This document shows, in pieces, positions 1 through 7,899 of a stretch of 41,359 nucleotides of DNA. The notes beneath the pieces were generated by a model that did not search any database, was not told the DNA's origin, and worked only from the letters and a program-made list of their open reading frames with translations. The translations under genes were made by a program, and so were the position numbers. The stretch comes from Bacteroidetes bacterium UBA6183. Lineage in GTDB: Bacteria > Bacteroidota > Bacteroidia > UKL13-3. The DNA lies in contig DITN01000092.1 in assembly GCA_002422865.1 (NCBI GenBank), positions 1 through 41,359 of the forward strand, read 5' to 3'. Positions within the stretch are counted from its first letter, which is position 1. Every line of letters starts with the position of its first letter.

Positions 1-393
1 AAAGTATGGGTGGCAAAAAGTAATAAAACCGGCTGGCCTCCTACTTATGCGTCTATAAGTAAACATCATGATTGGAATGTAAATATCACGGGAAACATTG
101 TCTTAAATAATACAAAGGATGTAGTAATTGGAATAACTTATTTCAACACATTTAGCAATCATTACCCATTATACATGAGAAAAGATAATGCCTCATCGGC
201 AGGATATTCAGATAGTGTTGTTAATCAACAGTGGAAAACCGACAGTATTGTAGGGGGGGCGGTTACTATTACCCGATTTGACACTATCAATCAGATTGTT
301 TCAGGCACATTCTTTTTCGATTGTGTGAATAAAGAAACCAATGATACCGTGCATATAACCGAAGGTAGATTTGATATGCACTACACTTATTAA
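1..393 (+). CDS. DUF6252-like protein, C-terminal part (5' end outside window)
   Basis: The frame is open from base 1 (K-V-W-V-A-K-S-N...), so the GTG at 10 is probably internal and the gene begins upstream of the window. The 130 visible residues match the C-terminal two thirds of the next lipoprotein (712-1251). Both have an N-terminal 'G/W' segment, then 'D-T-I-N-Q-I-V-S-G-T-F-F-F' against 'D-T-V-R-S-I-I-S-G-T-F-Y-F', and an ending of the type 'I-x-x-G-x-F-x-x-x-Y'. This SGTF pattern is typical of Bacteroidota DUF6252-type envelope lipoproteins. Function is unknown. No signal peptide can be judged because the start is missing. Confidence 0.7.
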   Translation, partial: KVWVAKSNKTGWPPTYASISKHHDWNVNITGNIVLNNTKDVVIGITYFNTFSNHYPLYMRKDNASSAGYSDSVVNQQWKTDSIVGGAVTITRFDTINQIVSGTFFFDCVNKETNDTVHITEGRFDMHYTY

Positions 394-711
394 CTTAATA
401 AAAACAAACTTGTCTAATCTGCTATTAAACGCGTGTAGTAGCTGTTTAGGTAAGTATTAAACATCCAATAAAATAGCAATACATATGAAAATTAAAGGAT
501 ACTTGGATAACCAGCATTTACTGTGTAAAATTATTTTGCCATTAGTACAAACACCCCATGACAATAGTATTACATGGAAATGTTAAAATAATGTTACCCT
601 GTTTCGATTTCAACAATTTTAATGAACTTTGATTGACTTAACAAATAGGATTTTAAGATTACCTGATTGGTTGTAATTTGTACTCTTAGATTAACTTTTA
701 AAAAAGTAAAT
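394..711. other. Intergenic gap, nothing convincing
   Basis: This AT-rich stretch separates two paralogous genes. The only open frame is a 34-codon ATG frame starting at 485, which has no recognisable features. I see no clear terminator, tRNA or repeat. A TAATTTG sequence at 674-680 resembles a Bacteroidota -7 element but is one base short, and no TTG lies at the usual distance. Confidence 0.4.
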
Positions 712-1251
712 ATGGATTTAAACTTAAAAATATTTTCGTTGGTTTTAGTAACAAGTGTATTGCTGGTTCAAGCTTGTAAACAAAATGATGAATTACCAGC
801 TAGATCAACCAATTTGGCTAAACCATCTATTCAATGCAAAGTAAATGGAGCATCATGGAAAAGCTGCGAACCCGGCATAGTAGGACAAATGGATGGAATA
901 TTTGCCGAGTGGCGTGGGGACAATGTTATTGGGAATTCATTTGTCGTAGAAGGGATAAGTTCTTGTAACGTCTTCAAAACGAATCTTTATATATTCATAA
1001 AAGACTTTACCGGACCTGGTAGATATTTATTAAATGAAATAAACTACGGTGCTTTTCAGGAGTTTAATTACAAACCAATTTCAATAAGTTTTAAGACCAA
1101 TCAAACACATTATGGAGAAGTACAAATTACCGCACTTGATACGGTGCGTTCAATAATATCGGGAACCTTCTATTTTAATGCCTTTAACGCAGACAGTAAT
1201 AGGGTAGTAAAAATTGAAGATGGAACATTCGTTAATATTAATTATTACTAA
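712..1251 (+). CDS. DUF6252-like envelope lipoprotein
   Basis: 179 residues if started at the ATG at 712. An in-frame GTG at 667 would add 15 residues ahead of a normal signal peptide, so I prefer 712. The signal peptide (M-D-L-N-L-K-I-F-S-L-V-L-V-T-S-V-L-L-V-Q-A) ends in a lipobox-like VQA|C at Cys22, suggesting a lipid-anchored envelope protein. The mature part is predicted beta-rich and carries the SGTFYFNA and KIEDGTF motifs shared with the truncated gene at the window start. The two are therefore tandem paralogues. The stop is only 12 bases before the next gene, so co-transcription is likely. Biochemical function is unknown. Confidence 0.75.
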   Translation: MDLNLKIFSLVLVTSVLLVQACKQNDELPARSTNLAKPSIQCKVNGASWKSCEPGIVGQMDGIFAEWRGDNVIGNSFVVEGISSCNVFKTNLYIFIKDFTGPGRYLLNEINYGAFQEFNYKPISISFKTNQTHYGEVQITALDTVRSIISGTFYFNAFNADSNRVVKIEDGTFVNINYY

Positions 1252-1263
1252 TATGATATAACT

Positions 1264-3912
1264 ATGAAAACACTTTTATCGACATTATTTATTCTATTAA
1301 TCAATTTAGTTGCTACTGCTCAACAGAGCCTCACTGCAACAATTCAGTACAACAATATCGCTGCAACTGGTGATTACACCATAATTAGTAACGATGCAAT
1401 TACAATGTCTCAGGTAGACAAGCCTCTAATAATTGTAGAAGGGTTTGACCCCACGAACGAAATTTCTAATTTTGAATTGCTTAGTATGTTTAATAAACTA
1501 GAAGGGAATAGACTTGGGGATCAGTTTTTAAACGAAGGATACGATATTATTATACTCAACTTCGCTAATGGAGGTGATTATATACAGCGCAATGCATTTT
1601 TATTAATTGAGTTAATCAATCAAATAAATACTAGTAAGACAGGTAATGAGCAATTGGTAATTTGTGGAGTAAGTATGGGAGGACTTGTGGCCAGATATGC
1701 ACTTTCTTATATGGAACATCATTCATTGAATCATAACACTAGACTATTCATCTCTTTTGATGCTCCTAATAAAGGTGCTTACATCCCAATATCACTTCAA
1801 TACCTTTTGAAGGTGCATTCAAATTTTTTCCCAATTATTGGTATAATCTTAGATCAAACTATCAATTCTCCTGCTGCAAGACAAATGTTGTTAGTACACC
1901 ACCTTGCCACATCATCAGGTTCACACCCATACACGGTTAATCAAAGCTCTTTGCGAACTGATTTTGTTGCTGAATTGCAAGCATTAGGCAATTATCCAAT
2001 CTTGTGCAGAAAAATTGCAGTCTCAAACGGAAACAAAAGTGGGGTTAGGCAGAAAAAGAGCGATGGTTCATCTATGAGTTCAGTGCAAGATTTTTTGTTT
2101 CAGTATGGGTCTCCAGGATTCTCAGGCTATGGAAGCAGTTTGTTTCATAAATCTTTTGATCAAAATAATAATGAAGTCGCAGGAGTGATTTTGGGACACC
2201 AAGAGCTACTACAATCTACCAACTTTATAGCTACATTCGGTTTACAAAACTTTGAGGCTTTACCTGGTGGAAACTATCCTTGGGTAGAACAAATTATGGA
2301 TGAATACACTAGTGCTGGGTTAAATCCCGTTTCATACGTTAAATCTCCATGTTTTATCCCCACAGCCAGTGCACTTGACCTTGATTTTCCAGTTTCCGAA
2401 TGGCATCGTGATTTTTCAGAATTCGATGACTTATTGTGTCATTCAGCATTTGATGCAATTTATGCTCCTAATTTAGATAACTATAATCATACTGACTTAC
2501 CTTATATAACCTCTAATTGGTTGTTTAATCAAATTAACCCAAATAGTACTTTAATGATAAACTCAGGGGTAGCTTGGCCTTTAAATACTGAGTACAACTT
2601 TGGGTTAAATACACCAGATAATATTAATCGTGACATTACAATATCTCCCGGAGCAACTCTAGGTATAAATCTGGGAAGACCTATAGATTTTTTTCATAAG
2701 AATTTATATTACGGTAATATAAATTCTACCGATATTCCTATCCAAGGTTCTTCATTTAAGGTTATCACCAATAGGTGTAAAAGTTCTGTAACCATAACTA
2801 ATAATGGCGTTTTAGAGATAGGTGATGGAGTCAGATATGGAACATTAATCATTAATGCCGGAGGCAAATTGTTATTAAAACAAAATAGCCAGTTAACAAT
2901 AGGATATGGATCAAAAATAGTTGTAGAAAATGGTGGGAAATTAGTATTTGAGAATGGTGCAGCAATAACTTTGTACGAACAGTCGTATATTGAAGTTAAA
3001 CCTGGGGGCAAAATAGAAATAGCCGAAAACGCCACCTTTACATGGAGTGGTAAAGGATACTTAAAAATAAACACCAACACTTGGGGCCTAAGTAATATAG
3101 TTGCTACAGGGCCAAATGCTAAATTTCAAAAGACGGGTGGAGGTTATGGCCCGTTTGATGAGAAGTTGGTAGAAATAACAGGAGGTGGAAGTTTAAGCGT
3201 AGATAAATCGTTGGCTGAATTTAAACTACAAAGAGGTTATGTATTAATGGACGAACATACTTTGTTGGATGTAGAGCCTAAAATGAGGTGTTATTTTGTG
3301 AAGTTTACCACTAACAATACCAATAAAAAGCATGCGGGTATAATGGTTTACGGGCAGCAAAACGAAGCCTATCTTGATAATTGTATTGTAGAAAACGCAG
3401 GTTGGGGAATACTGATGTTAAACAACTCCGGTAATGCTACTCAAGCAAAAATAGTGGCCACTAAATTTATTAATAACGAGATTGGGGTATATATACATGG
3501 TAAAGGAGCTGATTTATCTTATTGTACATTTTGGCGCAACACACATGCTGCAATACAATTAGATATGCTAACCTTGCCTGCCAACCTATACAAAATAAAT
3601 GCAGAAGGTAACGGCAATGGTTTATTATCAAACGCGACCAACTTTAGCTTAATAAATATTACCGACAGTAAAATTTATCAAAACCTATCCGGAGTTCAGG
3701 TTACAGGCGGTACATTAACTGTAGGTTGCAGTAAAATTTATAATAATTATGGGCCTAACCTACACCTAAAAAATCAAACAACACTTGGTTTAGAGCCTGC
3801 ACGTTGGGCAAAAACAGGAAACAATTATTTTTATAACGATTTTACCACAAGTATTGAATTAAATAATGCATGGAGTTTGTATATGGATAAAGGAAAAACC
3901 ATTTTCAAGTAA
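1264..3912 (+). CDS. Secreted alpha/beta-hydrolase with beta-helix region (5' part of a frameshifted T9SS gene)
   Basis: 882 residues before a stop. Residues 1-20 form a signal peptide ending A-T-A-Q. Residues ~50-420 look like a lipase/esterase-type alpha/beta hydrolase: a strand with IIVEGFDP, the nucleophile elbow G-V-S-M-G-G with Ser137, and FDAPNKG just after it. Asp and His of a triad cannot be assigned with certainty. Residues ~560-870 are rich in short repeated turns (GGKLLLKQNS, GGKLVFENGA, GGKIEIAENA), which fits a right-handed beta-helix. No sorting domain is present before the stop at 3910. The next frame continues without interruption into a region that does carry one (see 3897-5165). 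I therefore regard this as the 5' portion of one ~1300-residue secreted protein broken by a -1 shift in the five-A run at 3894-3898. Substrate is unknown. Confidence 0.8.
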   Translation: MKTLLSTLFILLINLVATAQQSLTATIQYNNIAATGDYTIISNDAITMSQVDKPLIIVEGFDPTNEISNFELLSMFNKLEGNRLGDQFLNEGYDIIILNFANGGDYIQRNAFLLIELINQINTSKTGNEQLVICGVSMGGLVARYALSYMEHHSLNHNTRLFISFDAPNKGAYIPISLQYLLKVHSNFFPIIGIILDQTINSPAARQMLLVHHLATSSGSHPYTVNQSSLRTDFVAELQALGNYPILCRKIAVSNGNKSGVRQKKSDGSSMSSVQDFLFQYGSPGFSGYGSSLFHKSFDQNNNEVAGVILGHQELLQSTNFIATFGLQNFEALPGGNYPWVEQIMDEYTSAGLNPVSYVKSPCFIPTASALDLDFPVSEWHRDFSEFDDLLCHSAFDAIYAPNLDNYNHTDLPYITSNWLFNQINPNSTLMINSGVAWPLNTEYNFGLNTPDNINRDITISPGATLGINLGRPIDFFHKNLYYGNINSTDIPIQGSSFKVITNRCKSSVTITNNGVLEIGDGVRYGTLIINAGGKLLLKQNSQLTIGYGSKIVVENGGKLVFENGAAITLYEQSYIEVKPGGKIEIAENATFTWSGKGYLKINTNTWGLSNIVATGPNAKFQKTGGGYGPFDEKLVEITGGGSLSVDKSLAEFKLQRGYVLMDEHTLLDVEPKMRCYFVKFTTNNTNKKHAGIMVYGQQNEAYLDNCIVENAGWGILMLNNSGNATQAKIVATKFINNEIGVYIHGKGADLSYCTFWRNTHAAIQLDMLTLPANLYKINAEGNGNGLLSNATNFSLINITDSKIYQNLSGVQVTGGTLTVGCSKIYNNYGPNLHLKNQTTLGLEPARWAKTGNNYFYNDFTTSIELNNAWSLYMDKGKTIFK

Positions 3913-5165
3913 ATCCCAATTATAGTTCTCAGGTTATTAATGGTACGTTAAGGAGTGCCGGTGTTTGGTGGCAACGTACAATTTTTCCGATTGTAGCCAG
4001 TCAAAACTATTGGAATGTAAATGGTACTTCTCCGGTAATGCAAACCGTGTCCGCATCAAACGATTATTTAATAACACAGAAATACAGAACAGCCACAGTC
4101 AATATCCCTATAGTTGACGGTTCTCCACTTACGGTCCCTCCAACGTTTTCTGTTTGCAGTTCGGGCAGCAGTTTGCCATACAATCCCGGAGACCAACCTT
4201 CCGTTTTGATTGGTAAACCTAATTTAACATTGAGTAATAGTGTTGATATCAAAGATTATTTTATGACAGGTTTAGATAAGCTTTACATTCAAAATAACTA
4301 CGATGCGGCAATATCAATTTTTGAATTAATTGTAAAACATGATTACGGTGCTGATAATGACATTCAACTGACAGACGATGTATACATTAGCGAGCAAGGT
4401 TTATGGTCGGAGGTTGTTTATGCTGCATACGAAAAAATGTTAGAGGGTTTAACCAGCGGTATACATGCCGGTGTTATTGGTGATTATGAATCGGACCCAG
4501 ATTTGTATAACAAAGTTAGGCTGGCACAAGAGCACTTAATAGGGAATATAATTGCTGCAGATACCCTTGCTTATGAACATTGGTTTAAGTTAAGTTTAGA
4601 CAACGCCATCATTTACAAGTTGATGGGTAATCTTAATACATGTTACAACAAACTTGATAACCTAAAAGCTGCATCATTTCATACAAGCACAAATGCTAAC
4701 CTAGTTAACTACACATTTTGTAGGATTGAAAATGAAATTAACTTAAGAGACAGTGCTATAACAAAAATGGATTATGCCATAGCATTAAAAAATTGTATTA
4801 GCGAGTTGGGCTACACTTACCCAACCACAACATTAAATGTTGGAGAAGAACCTGCTGATCCATCAGAGGAAGGATATTTTGGTAAAAAAGGTAATGATGC
4901 AAATAAATCAAATTCCGAACCTAATCAGCTTGTTGATGAGCAAAGCACAGATGAGGTTAATGTTTATCCAAATCCATCAAATGGTTTAATCATTATTAAC
5001 GCTAATGGTGTTAAAGTGGAAACAATAACAATATACAACAAGTTAGGAATGAAGGTTGCAACTTATAAGAATACCGATACCATCAACATAAGCCAATCTG
5101 GTTTGTTTATTCTTGAAATTAAAACAAACAAAGGAACATATCGCAAAAAAGTGGTTGTTCAATAA
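3897..5165 (+). CDS. Distal part of the frameshifted hydrolase gene, with T9SS sorting domain
   Basis: Frame 3 is open from 3891 to 5165, although the first ATG is only at 4038. The codons before that ATG read as sensible protein (H-F-Q-V-N-P-N-Y-S-S, then W-W-Q-R-T-I-F-P-I-V-A) and extend the beta-helix text of the upstream frame. This means 4038 is not a real start. The middle (roughly codons 110-270 of this frame) is helical and TPR-like. The last ~70 residues are a T9SS type A sorting domain: V-N-V-Y-P-N-P-S-N-G, a central G-L-F-I-L-E-I, and a basic end K-K-V-V-V-Q. Such domains send proteins across the outer membrane and are cleaved during surface attachment. Alone, this piece has no signal peptide and could not be exported. 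That again argues for one broken, or possibly mis-sequenced, gene. Confidence 0.75.
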   Translation, partial: NHFQVNPNYSSQVINGTLRSAGVWWQRTIFPIVASQNYWNVNGTSPVMQTVSASNDYLITQKYRTATVNIPIVDGSPLTVPPTFSVCSSGSSLPYNPGDQPSVLIGKPNLTLSNSVDIKDYFMTGLDKLYIQNNYDAAISIFELIVKHDYGADNDIQLTDDVYISEQGLWSEVVYAAYEKMLEGLTSGIHAGVIGDYESDPDLYNKVRLAQEHLIGNIIAADTLAYEHWFKLSLDNAIIYKLMGNLNTCYNKLDNLKAASFHTSTNANLVNYTFCRIENEINLRDSAITKMDYAIALKNCISELGYTYPTTTLNVGEEPADPSEEGYFGKKGNDANKSNSEPNQLVDEQSTDEVNVYPNPSNGLIIINANGVKVETITIYNKLGMKVATYKNTDTINISQSGLFILEIKTNKGTYRKKVVVQ

Positions 5166-5189
5166 TAATTTTTCAGTAACATAACTAAG

Positions 5190-5226
5190 AGGACGCCACC
5201 TATAAGTAGCGTCCTTTTATTTTTTG
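5190..5226 (+). terminator. Intrinsic terminator after the hydrolase gene
   Basis: AGGACGC (5190-5196) pairs with GCGTCCT (5209-5215) around a 12-base loop and is followed by a T-rich run. It lies between two convergent genes. Confidence 0.75.
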
Positions 5227-5292
5227 TGTACTTATGGTCTTGTCTAATGATGAACTTAGAATTAACCTATCCCACTCAAATCTATTTGTTTT

Positions 5293-5994
5293 TTATTTGC
5301 TGTAATATTCTTTGGTTTGATAACAATCGCAAAACAAGTTGTAAGTGGTCCACTTGCCAAAACGAATTTGAGGCTTGTTAGGTAATACATAAACGTAACC
5401 AAAGTTGTTTATCAATCCACCCGGTAAAAAGGTAACCACAAAGTTTATTTTTACATTGGTGTTTGGGTTTAACCATTGGTTTGCAATGGAGGGGTTGGTG
5501 TACTTTTTTAGTATCGACAATATTGAAACACTTGCTGAGTCGTTGTTGTTGGTTAATGTGGTATTTATTTCTTGAAATCGTCCGTTGTTAAACAACAAAT
5601 AATTGGTGTAATGGATTGATTTAAAATTGCTCCAAAATACATGACCTATATTGCTGATATTTATGTTCAGGTGTGTTTGGTGGATATAGTCGTAAAACTC
5701 ATGTTGACGCACCAATCCGGTTGAATCAAATTGAAGGTAAATGAAACCAAAATCGAACGATTTTTTTTGGTCGAATTTTACGCCTTTCTTAAAGTAAATT
5801 CTATCACACAAGTATAAAGGACTGCCCAATGCAACCAAACCCTCAAAAGGATAGTTGGCAGGTTTTGATTTTATGGCACAAGAGTCTTTGGTTAAACTCA
5901 CACTATAATCGCCATCGAAATAATAGGTGGTATCAACTTGCGAAAAAGCCAAAGTAGAAAATAATAAGCCAACAAGTAATAAATGGATTTTCAT
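5293..5994 (-). CDS. Secreted protein of unknown function
   Basis: 233 residues from the ATG at 5994. A GTG six bases upstream overlaps the stop of the preceding gene and would only add M-D. A signal peptide, M-K-I-H-L-L-L-V-G-L-L-F-S-T-L-A-F-S-Q, is clear. The rest is predicted beta-rich with many Tyr and Asn residues and has no motif I recognise. It is the last gene of a four-gene minus-strand run and probably translationally coupled to the flavin reductase-like gene, whose stop at 6000 lies 5 bases before this start. Confidence 0.6.
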   Translation of the reverse strand: MKIHLLLVGLLFSTLAFSQVDTTYYFDGDYSVSLTKDSCAIKSKPANYPFEGLVALGSPLYLCDRIYFKKGVKFDQKKSFDFGFIYLQFDSTGLVRQHEFYDYIHQTHLNINISNIGHVFWSNFKSIHYTNYLLFNNGRFQEINTTLTNNNDSASVSILSILKKYTNPSIANQWLNPNTNVKINFVVTFLPGGLINNFGYVYVLPNKPQIRFGKWTTYNLFCDCYQTKEYYSK

Positions 5995-5999
5995 ATCCA

Positions 6000-6896
6000 C
6001 TAACTCAATAAGATTTTCCAGGCACTTTCAACCTCTTTACGCTCTAAATATTGATGTGCTAGTTGGTGTTTGGCCTTGAGCAAAGCATCTTCAGTTAGTG
6101 TATTGATGATGTGCTGAAGTTCTTTGTTCATACGTTTAAATACTTCAATATCGCTGGCATCGGGTAAGTTTTCTGTATTGCCAAGCATACCCAAATCGTT
6201 GCCGGTTAACACAGTACTTGTTCTAATTTCAATAGGCAATGCATCAACTCCAATACCTAAAGTGGTTAAAGGTTTAGGCACTTCAAACAAAGCTTCGCCA
6301 TGTGCGCGGGCATACCAATCGCCACCTAAGCGTGATACCAGATCTATTTTCTGTTGGTCAATTTTTCCAACTGCGTTTAATACCTCAACATTTACATGCA
6401 TCAACTTTACCTCGCATATCACCAAATTACCTGCGCCACCTTCTGTGCCCAGAGGAATAACTTGATTAACGACACATTCAAATTGCACCGGTGATTCTTT
6501 TACGCGAGGTGGTTTTATGGTTAGAGAAGGTTCTTCTGTTAATCCTGCTTTTATAAACTCATTTGTACCACGCGGATATTCAGTGCTGCTTAAACTGGTT
6601 TGTTGCACCATATTATAATTAACCACGTTTATGCATACTTCAGGTACTTCAAGTACATTCTCTAAAGTATGTTTGGTGGTGTTATCTCTTCCTCTGCGTG
6701 CAGGGGAAAAAATTAAAATGGGAGGTTTGGTGCTAAACATGTTGAAGAAACTAAATGGACTTAAATTTACGCTTCCATTTGCATCAACAGTGCTTGCAAA
6801 ACATATAGGCCTAGGTGCAACAGCTCCTTGCATCAAACCTTGTAATTCCATTACCTTTAACTCGTCAGGGTTATAAGTGCGGTATTGATTGGTCAT
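6000..6896 (-). CDS. Flavin reductase-like (FMN-binding split barrel) protein
   Basis: 298 residues. The N-terminal ~200 residues match the flavin reductase / DIM6-NTAB type split-barrel family. The features are A-P-R-P-I-C-F-A-S-T near residue 30, N-L-S-P-F-S-F-F-N near 45, P-P-I-L-I-F-S-P-A-R-R-G with the threonine/lysine stretch that usually contacts FMN phosphate, and V-N-V-V-N-Y-like strands. The family binds FMN and often reduces flavin with NAD(P)H; the substrate here is unknown. The C-terminal ~70 residues are helical and unmatched. The stop of ftsE is 16 bases upstream and the next gene starts almost at this stop, so all are likely one transcript. Confidence 0.8.
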   Translation of the reverse strand: MTNQYRTYNPDELKVMELQGLMQGAVAPRPICFASTVDANGSVNLSPFSFFNMFSTKPPILIFSPARRGRDNTTKHTLENVLEVPEVCINVVNYNMVQQTSLSSTEYPRGTNEFIKAGLTEEPSLTIKPPRVKESPVQFECVVNQVIPLGTEGGAGNLVICEVKLMHVNVEVLNAVGKIDQQKIDLVSRLGGDWYARAHGEALFEVPKPLTTLGIGVDALPIEIRTSTVLTGNDLGMLGNTENLPDASDIEVFKRMNKELQHIINTLTEDALLKAKHQLAHQYLERKEVESAWKILLS

Positions 6897-6912
6897 TTAC
6901 TTTTAATTAAAA

Positions 6913-7599
6913 TTAGAGAATAGCACTTAATGATGTTGCTTCACCAACTAACCCTTGAGCGCATTTTAAAATACGGCCGGGATATTTTTGTATGATGCGG
7001 TAATCGTGTGTAGCCATAAGTATAGCTGTGCCTTGCTGCGCGATATTATGAAGCAGGTTCATGATGTCGTCACTTACTTTAGGGTCGAGATTTCCGGTTG
7101 GTTCATCGGCTAAAATTATTTCTGGTTCGTTAAGTAAAGCACGCGCAATAACAACACGTTGTTGCTCTCCTCCACTTAACTCATGAGGCATTTTATAGTC
7201 TTTGGTTTGTAGGCCAACTAACTCTAATACTTGTGCAATGCGGTCTTTTATTTTATTCTCCTCTTTCCATCCTGTGGCTTTTAACACAAACGATAGGTTT
7301 TGAAAAACGGTTCTATCGGTTAAAAGTTGAAAGTCTTGGAATACAATGCCTAATTTTCTTCTTAGGAAAGGAATGTCTTTGGGTTTAAGTTGGGTGAGGT
7401 CGAAACCGGCTATACTTCCTGTTCCTTTCTCTAACTTTAATTCGCCATAAAGTGTTTTTAATAAACTGCTTTTGCCGCTACCGGTTTGGCCAATCAGGTA
7501 AACAAACTCACCCTGGCCAATTTTCACATCAACATCACTTAGTATGAGGTTATGGCCTTGAAATATTTGTACATCGGTTAAATCTATTACTGTTTCCAT
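6913..7599 (-). CDS. ftsE: Cell-division ABC ATPase FtsE
   Basis: 228 residues from the ATG at 7599. The frame extends to 7647, but that would overlap the upstream small gene, so METVIDL is preferred. Motifs in order: Walker A G-Q-T-G-S-G-K-S-S (38-46); a Q-loop segment with the FtsE-typical R-R-K-L-G-I-V-F-Q-D-F-x-L-L-x-D-R-T-V; signature L-S-G-G-E-Q-Q-R; Walker B I-I-L-A-D-E-P-T-G-N-L-D; and the switch His in A-T-H-D. FtsE works with the membrane protein FtsX to drive peptidoglycan remodelling at the division site. No ftsX is present in this window. LolD-type ATPases are similar, but the QDFxLLxDRTV segment favours FtsE. Confidence 0.82.
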   Translation of the reverse strand: METVIDLTDVQIFQGHNLILSDVDVKIGQGEFVYLIGQTGSGKSSLLKTLYGELKLEKGTGSIAGFDLTQLKPKDIPFLRRKLGIVFQDFQLLTDRTVFQNLSFVLKATGWKEENKIKDRIAQVLELVGLQTKDYKMPHELSGGEQQRVVIARALLNEPEIILADEPTGNLDPKVSDDIMNLLHNIAQQGTAILMATHDYRIIQKYPGRILKCAQGLVGEATSLSAIL

Positions 7600-7606
7600 G
7601 AGTTTA

Positions 7607-7810
7607 TTACCAATTAATTTTGTGCATTTTTCCGAAAGGTATTTCATTTAAGAGTCTAAAAATCTCTTCAATTTTGTCTCCTAATCCACATTTTTCCAAA
7701 GCGCGCTCAGGCCTGTCGGTTCTAAAGTAGGCAATTAGGGTAAAATTATCGTCTCTAAGTTGAACGTAATCAGGTATTTTAGCCTTTCCTTTTATTTTAA
7801 TGATGTACAA
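7607..7810 (-). CDS. Small conserved-looking protein upstream of ftsE (TTG start)
   Basis: 67 residues. The start codon is TTG at 7810-7808, and no in-frame ATG exists between it and the upstream stop at 7825-7823. It reads Y-I-I-K-I-K-G-K-A-K-I-P-D-Y-V-Q-L-R-D and ends F-G-K-M-H-K-I-N-W. It is charged and has no signal peptide or membrane segment. Its stop lies 7 bases before the FtsE start, so the two are probably co-translated. Function is unknown. The tight linkage suggests a role connected with FtsE, but that is inference. A CAAAATTA sequence at 7883-7890 is an exact -7 element (TAATTTTG) on this strand, without a good TTG partner. Confidence 0.6.
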   Translation of the reverse strand: MYIIKIKGKAKIPDYVQLRDDNFTLIAYFRTDRPERALEKCGLGDKIEEIFRLLNEIPFGKMHKINW

Positions 7811-7899
7811 AACAGAATAAAATTAGTGTTGTTAAAAATAAGTGCTGTAAAATTAAACGAATTCCTTGTATAATTGCACTTGCAAAATTATAAAAAAAC

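Noticed and set aside
485..589. 34-codon frame in the gap before the lipoprotein gene
   Set aside because: Too short, with no homologous features and no supporting context.
2709..3080. Minus-strand 123-residue open frame
   Set aside because: It is a shadow of the beta-helix coding region, without signal or motif.
3892..3900. Programmed -1 frameshift in the hydrolase gene
   Set aside because: GGAAAAACC is not a good slippery heptamer and I saw no stimulatory hairpin directly after it. An indel is simpler.
4038..5165. Independent gene starting at the ATG at 4038
   Set aside because: The frame is open and protein-like back to 3891, there is no signal peptide, and the sorting domain needs one. 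It is better read as the tail of the 1264 gene.
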